Positions 1 to 5,081 of a stretch of 11,441 bases of DNA are shown piece by piece. The position numbers and the translations under genes were made by a program. Under the pieces are notes generated by a model. That model saw nothing but the letters and a program-made list of their open reading frames with translations, did no database searches and was not told the DNA's origin. The number at the start of each line of letters is the position of its first letter. Position 1 is the stretch's first letter. This stretch comes from JBBDNV01 sp040877415 (GTDB taxonomy: Bacteria > Planctomycetota > Planctomycetia > Pirellulales > PALSA-1355), in NCBI GenBank assembly GCA_040877415.1, contig JBBDNV010000186.1, positions 1 through 11,441 of the forward strand. The letters are read 5' to 3'.

Positions 1-9
1 CAGAATCCA

Positions 10-18
10 TGCTACAAT
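10..18 (+). promoter_or_regulatory. Candidate extended -10 element upstream of tmk
   Basis: TGCTACAAT matches an extended -10 box (TG-N-TATAAT with one mismatch) pointing towards tmk. The matching -35 region would lie outside the window, so it cannot be tested here. If real, transcription would start near position 25, and the leader would carry the palindrome at 49-116 before the tmk start. It could equally be chance, or tmk could be co-transcribed with an upstream gene. Confidence 0.2.
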
Positions 19-48
19 CCCCGCAGCAATCTCAGTGCCGAACAGGAT

Positions 49-116
49 TGGGACAGGCACCTCGCGATCACCTTTTATTCCCGGGACATACCGTAAACGG
101 CTCGGAGCCAGTCCCA
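49..116. repeat. REP-like imperfect palindrome upstream of tmk
   Basis: The left arm (49-61, TGGGACAGGCACC) and right arm (104-116, GGAGCCAGTCCCA) are inverted complements at 11 of 13 positions; both mismatches are A opposite A. The exact centre of symmetry (82.5) carries the perfect palindrome TCCCGGGA (79-86). Arms with regularly spaced mismatches around a symmetric core are typical of REP elements, or of transposon-like ends that RAYT/IS200-type transposases mobilise. No transposase is visible in the window. From memory, GGGACAGGCACC-type palindromes occur widely in planctomycete and cyanobacterial genomes, but this was not searched. It lies 57 bp before the tmk start and would be in its leader if transcription starts upstream. 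Confidence 0.6.
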
Positions 117-172
117 TTTTTCGACGGCCAGCTAAACCCGAAATCCGTCCGCCAGGTGACTGAATAGCCGTT

Positions 173-781
173 ATGTTCTTTTCCTTCGATGGCCTGGACG
201 GCGTGGGAAAAACCACGCAGATCAACCTCTTCGTGGAATGGTTGCGCGACGGCGGATACGACGTCGTCAGTTGCGTCGACCCGGGGAGCACGCCCTTGGG
301 AGAAGAGATCCGCAAAATTCTCTTGGGCCACCGCGTGTCGATGGCCCGCGCCAGCGAAATGCTGCTGTTCATGGCCGCCCGGGCCCAACTCGTCGACGAA
401 GTGATTCGTCCGGCGCTCGCGCAGGGCCGGGTTGTCGTATCGGATCGGTACTTGTTGGCGAACATCGTCTATCAGGGCTACGCCGGCGGGCTCGACGTGG
501 AAGAGATTCGCCGCATCGGGCCGGTGGCCACTTCCGGGGTCATGCCCGATTTGGTGTTCGTGCTTGACATGTCGCCGGAGTCGGCGGCCGCTCGCATCGC
601 CCGCGGCCGCGATCGCATGGAAAGCCAGGGCGCGCCCTATCAAGAGCGCCTGCGAGAGGGTTTTCTTGCCGAAGCCGCCAAGGACCCCGACCACATTGTC
701 GTCGTGGACGCCGGGCGCGACGTGGACTTGGTACAGACGGAAATTCGCGCCGCCGCGGGGCGAGCGCTGGCGAAAATGTGA
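173..781 (+). CDS. tmk: Thymidylate kinase (dTMP kinase)
   Basis: This cytoplasmic enzyme phosphorylates dTMP to dTDP with ATP, an essential step of dTTP synthesis. The 202-residue length is normal for the family. The P-loop GLDGVGKT is at residues 7-14, with the family's acidic residue at D9. The DRY motif is at 91-93, followed by the thymidine-site segment YQGYAGG (100-106). The LID-like region RIARGRDRME (141-150) carries the arginines. The P-loop has no Arg after the Asp while the LID is Arg-rich, which fits the type II (E. coli-like) arrangement. The usual REPGGT motif reads VDPGST (35-40), a noticeable deviation. The ATG at 173 is chosen because an in-frame TGA lies at 161-163 and the protein then begins as family members do, directly on the first beta strand; no clear Shine-Dalgarno is seen. 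holB follows after 21 bp, so the two are probably co-transcribed. Confidence 0.95.
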   Translation: MFFSFDGLDGVGKTTQINLFVEWLRDGGYDVVSCVDPGSTPLGEEIRKILLGHRVSMARASEMLLFMAARAQLVDEVIRPALAQGRVVVSDRYLLANIVYQGYAGGLDVEEIRRIGPVATSGVMPDLVFVLDMSPESAAARIARGRDRMESQGAPYQERLREGFLAEAAKDPDHIVVVDAGRDVDLVQTEIRAAAGRALAKM

Positions 782-802
782 CTCTCCAGAAATGCACCGA
801 TC

Positions 803-1885
803 ATGACCTGGCAAGGCATCGAAGGACACGACGACGTGATTGAGCGGTTTCGGCTGGCGATCAGCCGCAACCGGCTGGCCAGCACGTTTCTGTTCGTCGG
901 GCCCGCGGGAATCGGCAAGCGGGCCTTTGCCGAAAAGCTGGCACAGGCCCTCTTATGCCCGCACGTCGACGAAAAAACGCTGGTCCCCTGCGGCCGGTGT
1001 GATTCGTGCGTGCAGGTTGGCTCGCACACGCATCCCGATCTGGTGATCATTGAAAAACCGCCCGACAAGAGTTTCATCCCGCTGGCCGCGTTCGTGGGTG
1101 ACGACCAGCGGCGGATGCGCGAGGGGTTGTGCCACGACATTGCGCTCAAGCCGTTCATGGGCGGACGGAAAGTGGCCATCATCGACGATGCCGACTACTT
1201 GAACGAAGAAAGCGCCAACTGCCTGCTCAAGACGCTGGAAGAGCCGCCGCCCTTGTCGGTGTTGATTCTCATCGGCACCACCGCCGAGCAGCAGTTGGCC
1301 ACGATTCGCTCGCGCGCCCAGACGATCCGCTTCCATCCGCTCGCGCCAAAAGCGGTCGCCGCCATCTTGCTGGCCCGGGGCCTGGCCAGCGATCGCCGCG
1401 AGGCCGAGCGGCTGGCCGAGTTTTCAGAGGGCAGCGTTCGGCGGGCGGTGGAATTGTCCGACGACGAGTTGTGGTCGTTTCGCCGGGAACTATTGGCTGC
1501 GCTGGGTTCCGCCCGGTTCGACAGCGTCGCGCTGGCCGGGCAACTGGCCAGCTTCGTCGAAGCCGCCGGAAAGGATGCCGGCTCGCGAAGAGCGCGGGCC
1601 CGGCAGATCGTCGGCTTCACGGTCGACTTCTATCGGCAAGTGCTGCGCCGGCTGTGCACTCTCGCGCCCGAGGGGGACGCGGAGCTTGTGCGAGCGGCGG
1701 AGAAAGCCGCGGCTGACTGGCCTTTCGGCGCCCTAGCCGCGGCGGCAGCGATCGACCGCTCGCTCGAGGTGCTTGCGCACATTGACCGCAACGCGTACCT
1801 GCCGACGCTCTTGGAATGCTGGCTCGACGATTTGGCGCGGATCGTCGAAAGCGGACAGCCGGTACCGAACTACGCCGCGTCTTGA
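803..1885 (+). CDS. holB: DNA polymerase III clamp loader delta' subunit
   Basis: This is a AAA+ protein of the replication clamp loader, which opens the beta sliding clamp and places it on primed DNA. The Walker A-like GPAGIGKR is at residues 33-40 (Thr replaced by Arg at the end, as often in delta'). A zinc-binding module has Cys at 52, 63, 66 and 69 (the last three in CGRCDSC). A Walker B-like segment VAIIDDAD is at 124-131, and the delta'/gamma signature LLKTLEEPP at 141-149. The SRC motif, which supplies the arginine finger, reads SRA (170-172), so the Arg is kept and the Cys is not. The 360 residues leave a divergent helical C-terminal region. It starts 21 bp after tmk, a common bacterial pairing. 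A five-codon reading frame (792-806, including its stop) overlaps the start and probably means nothing. It ends 4 bp from the convergent yjbQ stop, with no terminator visible between them. Confidence 0.93.
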   Translation: MTWQGIEGHDDVIERFRLAISRNRLASTFLFVGPAGIGKRAFAEKLAQALLCPHVDEKTLVPCGRCDSCVQVGSHTHPDLVIIEKPPDKSFIPLAAFVGDDQRRMREGLCHDIALKPFMGGRKVAIIDDADYLNEESANCLLKTLEEPPPLSVLILIGTTAEQQLATIRSRAQTIRFHPLAPKAVAAILLARGLASDRREAERLAEFSEGSVRRAVELSDDELWSFRRELLAALGSARFDSVALAGQLASFVEAAGKDAGSRRARARQIVGFTVDFYRQVLRRLCTLAPEGDAELVRAAEKAAADWPFGALAAAAAIDRSLEVLAHIDRNAYLPTLLECWLDDLARIVESGQPVPNYAAS

Positions 1886-1889
1886 AGCC

Positions 1890-2366
1890 TCAGCGTTTGG
1901 CCTCGCCCTGCAAGGTGAGCACCAGTTTGCGGCGCCCAGCACGGTTGCGATGTTCGCACAGGCAGATGCCCTGCCACGTGCCGAGCAACAGCCGGCCGGT
2001 GCGCACCGGAATCATCAACGACGACCCGATCAGAGACGATTTGACGTGCGCCGGCATGTCGTCGGGACCTTCGATCGTGTGCGTGTAATCGAAATCCTCC
2101 GGCGCCAGCGCGTTGAACGAGCTTTCCAGGTCGGCCGCCACGTCGGGGTCGGCATTCTCGTTGATCGAAATCGAGGCCGACGTGTGCTGGATGAAGACGT
2201 GCAGCGTGCCAATCTCGATCTGCTTCAGCTCGGGCAGGGCCTCGACCACGTGGGATGTGATGAGATGGAATCCTCGGTCGTAGGGGGGCAATTCGAGGGT
2301 ATGCTGAAACCAGGCCATCGCGGTTGGGCCGTGTGCAGTCGAAAGTTTGTCGAGAGTGCAATCCAT
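1890..2366 (-). CDS. yjbQ: YjbQ/UPF0047 family protein
   Basis: It belongs to the YjbQ (UPF0047) family, small cytoplasmic beta-rich proteins that form trimers. Some members have weak thiamine-phosphate synthase activity, but the physiological role is not settled. Family signatures are nearly complete: RGFHLIT (31-37), FIQHTSASI (58-66), NENADPDV (69-76), EGPDDMPAH (99-107), GTWQGI (129-134) and CEHR (137-140). The likely ligand- or metal-binding His and Asp residues sit in these motifs. Start choice is uncertain. From 2366 the protein is 158 aa, with an AGG 7 nt before the ATG. An internal ATG at 2318 gives 142 aa beginning MAWFQ, which matches the usual family start and length but has no Shine-Dalgarno. 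The first 16 residues are therefore doubtful. It converges on holB with 4 bp between stops and is transcribed from the GC-rich gap to its right. Confidence 0.9.
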   Translation of the reverse strand: MDCTLDKLSTAHGPTAMAWFQHTLELPPYDRGFHLITSHVVEALPELKQIEIGTLHVFIQHTSASISINENADPDVAADLESSFNALAPEDFDYTHTIEGPDDMPAHVKSSLIGSSLMIPVRTGRLLLGTWQGICLCEHRNRAGRRKLVLTLQGEAKR

Positions 2367-2668
2367 CGTTCAGCCTAACAAAACTCATCCGCAGGCCAAG
2401 GCCGCGCGGCACGGCGCGGAACAACCCCGCCTCTTGGGAAGTAAACCGCAGGCAGAGGGCCGGCCATCACACCCCGATCCGGCCCAAGCGCTCGATTTGC
2501 GAGGGAGCGCTCCGTTCGCGGCACGAATCGCGGCTGGACCATCGGAGGGGTTTTGGTCGACGGCCCAATCACGCCCGACGGGCGCGGCCGAACAGCCGTC
2601 GGGTCGAGGCGCGCCGCGCAAGGTCTTCTTATGCCTCGATTTTTGGGCAAAATGCGGGGGCCCGCCTA
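2367..2668. other. GC-rich non-coding gap with two small inverted repeats
   Basis: No reading frame here has a credible start, ribosome site or recognisable product. It should hold the promoter of the leftward yjbQ gene, but no convincing -35/-10 pair for that strand was found. Two inverted repeats are visible. AGCGCTC (2487-2493) pairs with GAGCGCT (2505-2511), the latter inside the perfect 10-bp palindrome GGAGCGCTCC (2504-2513). CCCGACGG (2574-2581) pairs with CCGTCGGG (2596-2603) across a 14-nt loop. Neither is followed by a T-run on either strand, so they are not called terminators. Confidence 0.55.
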
Positions 2669-2696
2669 TTGACAGTTGGCAGCGGAGCGAGATAAT
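2669..2696 (+). promoter_or_regulatory. Near-consensus sigma70-type promoter
   Basis: A perfect TTGACA (2669-2674) is followed after 16 bp by GATAAT (2691-2696, five of six matches). It sits in an AT-rich patch (GATAATTATTCGTTTTAAG) that stands out from the GC-rich surroundings. Transcription would start around 2702-2705 and run right towards the 74-aa gene at 2948, giving a leader of about 245 nt. No other promoter in the window is as close to consensus. The assignment rests on sequence only. Confidence 0.65.
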
Positions 2697-2778
2697 TATT
2701 CGTTTTAAGTGAATGGTGTGATTCGCCCCGCCCCGATTCGGATTCTTCGACAAGCCCACCGCATCCGATTGAAAAAGG

Positions 2779-2821
2779 TCTCGCAACTGGGCCCCAGCAC
2801 GGCTGTTGGGGTCGCGCGAGA
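2779..2821 (+). promoter_or_regulatory. Two-tier hairpin in the leader of the 74-aa gene
   Basis: An outer stem TCTCGC (2779-2784) with GCGAGA (2816-2821) encloses an inner stem CCCCAGCA (2792-2799) with TGTTGGGG (2804-2811), which has one G-U pair and a 4-nt CGGC loop. The inner stem can gain G-U and G-C pairs at its base. It lies about 75 nt into the predicted transcript and 127 nt before the ATG. It is not followed by a U-run, so it is not a standard attenuator. It matches no riboswitch class I know. Folding could be fortuitous in DNA this rich in G and C. Confidence 0.4.
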
Positions 2822-2932
2822 ACGCGTCTCCACGAGGCTGACGGACCGGTACTCGAGTTCGATGTGCATTCCGAAAAGGGTGTTTTTGAAACGCTGAGCG
2901 TGAACAGCGAAGATGGCGATCTTCTGTGTTTT

Positions 2933-2938
2933 GGAGGG
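2933..2938 (+). promoter_or_regulatory. Strong Shine-Dalgarno that sets the start of the 74-aa gene
   Basis: GGAGGG lies 9 nt upstream of the ATG at 2948. It is one of the two clear ribosome sites in the window (the other, AGGAG, precedes the 807-aa gene); tmk, holB and the WD40 gene have no clear one. It is the reason for preferring 2948 over the in-frame GTG codons at 2864 and 2900. Confidence 0.7.
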
Positions 2939-2947
2939 TGTGATTCG

Positions 2948-3172
2948 ATGCGGAACATGCGGAACGTGTTTGAAGCGATTTTGAAGTATGGTCACGACGA
3001 GGACTTTGCGCCCGTCGAGGACGACGGTTTCAGCCCGACCGGGGCGCCGGCGGGCTCGCAGGAAAAGCTGGCAGTGATGGCGGCCCGGGTTTTGCGCGGC
3101 GAACCGCTGTGGCACCCTGACGATCGACCGGACTACAGCGGCCTGACCGGCGCCGTGCGCCCGCGCGAATAG
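2948..3172 (+). CDS. Small conserved-looking hypothetical protein (74 aa)
   Basis: Function is not recognised. The protein is soluble-looking, with no signal peptide, membrane segment or cysteine. The N-terminal part (1-20) could form a short helix. An acidic, Pro/Gly-rich linker follows (17-36). Then comes a helix-like stretch, GSQEKLAVMAARVLRGEPLW (36-55), followed by HPDDRPDYSGLTG (56-68) and a charged end. From memory, short planctomycete proteins share a motif like EKxxVMxxRVxxGEPLWHPDDR; this was not searched. The start at 2948 is set by GGAGGG with 9-nt spacing; a longer frame opening at GTG 2864 has no such site. The gene has its own promoter (2669-2696) and a strong terminator (3215-3250), so it appears monocistronic. 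Its reading frame is open right up to the repeat cluster, and its composition is similar to that of its neighbours. Confidence 0.7.
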   Translation: MRNMRNVFEAILKYGHDEDFAPVEDDGFSPTGAPAGSQEKLAVMAARVLRGEPLWHPDDRPDYSGLTGAVRPRE

Positions 3173-3214
3173 GTGCCGCGCGGTTGATCAACAGGATCGG
3201 ATCGTTGGAAAGAA

Positions 3215-3250
3215 AAACACATCGCCCGTTGCTGAATGGGCGATGTGTTT
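3215..3250. terminator. Bidirectional intrinsic terminator, 13-bp perfect stem
   Basis: AAACACATCGCCC (3215-3227) pairs perfectly with GGGCGATGTGTTT (3238-3250) around a 10-nt loop. On the + strand the stem ends in TTT and continues CGTTTT, giving a U-rich 3' side for the 74-aa gene, whose stop is 42 bp upstream. On the - strand the tract AAAGAAAAA (3209-3217) reads as a U-run, so the same hairpin can end the four-gene cluster finishing at 3359. Its position between convergent transcription units supports both uses. Confidence 0.85.
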
Positions 3251-3263
3251 CGTTTTGCGCGGC

Positions 3264-3290
3264 TGCCACGGGTGGCTTGTCGATGCGTGC
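3264..3290 (+). repeat. 27-bp dispersed palindromic repeat, copy A
   Basis: The 18-bp core TGCCACGGGTGGCTTGTC (3264-3281) plus the following 9 bp matches the reverse complement of 10228-10254 at 24 of 27 positions. All three differences fall in the right-hand arm, which in copy B completes a 9-bp hairpin (CACGGGTGG / CCACCCGTG) and in this copy is degenerate. It starts 13 bp after the terminator. This suggests a REP-like intergenic family; genome-wide copy number is not known from this window. Confidence 0.7.
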
Positions 3291-3329
3291 CCGCGGCACG
3301 ACGACATGCTCACGCCGGGCGTGAGCATG
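3286..3329. repeat. Two adjacent short palindromes (REP-like cluster)
   Basis: CGTGCC (3286-3291) pairs with GGCACG (3295-3300) around CGC. Immediately after, CATGCTCACGC (3305-3315) pairs perfectly with GCGTGAGCATG (3319-3329) around CGG, an 11-bp stem with a 3-nt loop. CCGGGC (3315-3320) can alternatively pair with GCCCGG (3330-3335). With copy A just upstream they form a run of hairpins between the terminator and the WD40 gene stop. From memory, GCGTGAGCATG-type palindromes are common in planctomycete intergenic DNA; not searched. Confidence 0.6.
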
Positions 3330-3358
3330 GCCCGGCAAGCCAGCGATGGCCCGCGCGA

Positions 3359-5065
3359 CTATTTCGCGGCGTTGGCCTGCGCGGTCTGGGTCTGATCGAA
3401 GGCGGCTTTTTCGGCCGCCAGGCCGTCCAATTGGGCTTTGGCGGCGGACGCGGCGGCGGCGGCGGCCTGGCTGGCCTTGGTCTTTTCTGCGAGCGCCGCT
3501 TCGGCGGCGGCCAGCTCGGCGGCGGTTTTTTTGGCCGCTTCGGCAGCGGCGGCCGTAGCGGTTTTCTGAGCCTCGACTTCGGCGGCCGCTTTTTGCGCCG
3601 CTTCGGCGGCCGTGGCGGCTGCGGCCGATTGCGCGTCGACGAGCATTTCGAGCGTGGGCGGGTTGGGCGGCAGGTGCGCCACCTGATTGCCGTCGGCCGC
3701 TTCCCAAAGTCTCACTTCGCCCAGCCAATCGCCGGCAATGACCCGGCCCGAATTGTGCGTGATGGCCACTTCCATGGCCAGGTCGCCAAACGCCGGGAAC
3801 TCGCGGATCGCGCCGCCGCCAGCGTCCCACAATTTCGTGAGCCGATCGCGGCCGGCCGAAACGATCTTGCCGTCTTGCGCGAACTCGACGGCCGTCACTC
3901 CGCCGCCGTGCGCGCCCCAGTTCTTGATCTCCCTGCCGTTTTCGATTTCCCAGAGTTTGATCGTGCCGTCCTCGCTGGCGCTGGCCAGCAGGTTGGAGTC
4001 GGCGCGCCAACTGACGTCGGTAACGCCCCCCTTGTGCCCGGCCAGGTTTTGATACTCGCGGGCCGTCTCGGCCTCCCACACGAACAATCCGCCGCCCCGG
4101 TCGGCCGTCGCCAACAGCACGCCGTCGGGACTGAACTCCACGGCGTAGATCCACTCGGTGTGCTTTTTGATCTCGTGCACGAGCGAGCCGTCGGCCGTGT
4201 TGAACACGCGCACGACGCGCCCCGGACCGCCGAGCGCGATCCGCGTATGGTCTTCGTTGATGTCGGCGGCCAGCACGAGGTCCAGCTCTTCGCCGACTTG
4301 CAACAGGCGCTTGCCGGTTTTGACGTCGTAGACCACCACGCTGCCGGATTTCGCGCCGATGCCGCCGCCGGCCAACAGCAGCGTACCGGCGCGGCTGAAC
4401 TTCAGCACGTGAGCCATGCCCTCGGGAAACGGCAGGACGCCGGCGAGCTCGGCCGTGTCGGTGTTATAGAGTGCGATTTGCTTTTGACCGGCCACGGCCG
4501 CCAGCGGGGCCCAGGGACTGGCCGCGATGGCGGTCACGGCCGCGGCACGCGTCGTATAAACCACCGGCTGCCGGAGGAGCTTTTCGGGCATGGGGGGCGG
4601 GCCCTCGGGCTTGGCGCTTCCGGCGGCGACGTTCATGTCCAGTGCGGGGCCTTTCTTGACCTTGGCCACCGAACCGTTGTTTTCCAGCGCACCGCCGGTG
4701 ATCCATTTCTTGATCACCTCGAGTTTCGCATCGGGCAGCTTGTCCTGCTCGGGCGGCATATTGGGCTCGTCGGAATGGGACACGAGCCCCCACAACCGCG
4801 AGCTGTCGGGGTCGCCCGGCTCGATGACGGCTCCCGAGGCACCGCCGGTCGTGAGCGAGGAAAAGGTGGCCAGCGACAGGTCGCTTTTTTTGGCTTCGTC
4901 GTTGTGGCAGCTAAAGCAGTGCTCGCGAAAGATTGGCTTGACGTGCTCGTCGTAGGTGATCTTGGCGGGCGGAGCCTCGTCGGCCGCGGCCGGGATTTGC
5001 CAGGCCACGGCCAGCGCGGCCGCGATGCCTAGTGCGCCAATCGTATCAATCGTGCGATTTCTCAT
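3359..5065 (-). CDS. Exported PSCyt1 (cytochrome c-like) - WD40 repeat protein with Ala-rich tail
   Basis: A signal peptide covers about residues 1-29 (hydrophobic GALGIAAALAVAW, cleavage probably after PAAA). Residues 36-125 are a planctomycete cytochrome c domain (PSCyt1, PF07635 type): haem motif CFSCH at 50-54, candidate axial Met at 103 in NMPP, and the family-typical IEPGDPDSS and helix IKKWITGGA. Residues about 167-465 are WD40-like blades (VEFSPDG, WRADSN, EDGTIKLWE, RDRLTKLWD, VRLWE), probably one propeller. The tail from about 476 to 568 is rich in Ala, Lys, Glu and Gln and predicted helical, with coiled-coil character. An exported haem protein with a binding propeller is expected; ligand or partner is unknown. 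It is the last gene of the cluster, 16 bp after the PSCyt2/PSD1 gene, and has no clear Shine-Dalgarno, so translation may depend on coupling. Terminator 3215-3250 lies downstream. Confidence 0.9.
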   Translation of the reverse strand: MRNRTIDTIGALGIAAALAVAWQIPAAADEAPPAKITYDEHVKPIFREHCFSCHNDEAKKSDLSLATFSSLTTGGASGAVIEPGDPDSSRLWGLVSHSDEPNMPPEQDKLPDAKLEVIKKWITGGALENNGSVAKVKKGPALDMNVAAGSAKPEGPPPMPEKLLRQPVVYTTRAAAVTAIAASPWAPLAAVAGQKQIALYNTDTAELAGVLPFPEGMAHVLKFSRAGTLLLAGGGIGAKSGSVVVYDVKTGKRLLQVGEELDLVLAADINEDHTRIALGGPGRVVRVFNTADGSLVHEIKKHTEWIYAVEFSPDGVLLATADRGGGLFVWEAETAREYQNLAGHKGGVTDVSWRADSNLLASASEDGTIKLWEIENGREIKNWGAHGGGVTAVEFAQDGKIVSAGRDRLTKLWDAGGGAIREFPAFGDLAMEVAITHNSGRVIAGDWLGEVRLWEAADGNQVAHLPPNPPTLEMLVDAQSAAAATAAEAAQKAAAEVEAQKTATAAAAEAAKKTAAELAAAEAALAEKTKASQAAAAAASAAKAQLDGLAAEKAAFDQTQTAQANAAK

Positions 5066-5081
5066 GTTTCGTCGACCGCAA

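Noticed and set aside
2574..2603. An 8-bp inverted repeat as a terminator
   Set aside because: The loop is 14 nt and there is no T-run on either side; no gene ends nearby on either strand.
2347..2712. Open frames across the gap between yjbQ and the small gene
   Set aside because: No ribosome site or family motif; they run into the promoter region and overlap the yjbQ start, so they look like open frames arising by chance in GC-rich DNA.
2864..2947. A 28-codon longer start (GTG) for the small protein
   Set aside because: No ribosome site precedes it, while ATG 2948 has GGAGGG at 9-nt spacing.
2715..2947. An 11-bp direct repeat GGTGTGATTCG at 2715-2725 and 2937-2947
   Set aside because: The same 11 bases also occur inside holB near 996-1006, where they encode part of the zinc module, so it is probably coincidence.
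3236..5032. A 598-codon open frame on the + strand opposite the WD40 gene
   Set aside because: It is the antisense shadow of a GC-rich coding region. The opposite strand has a signal peptide, CXXCH and WD40 motifs; this frame has no recognisable domain, and its composition is typical of a shadow frame.
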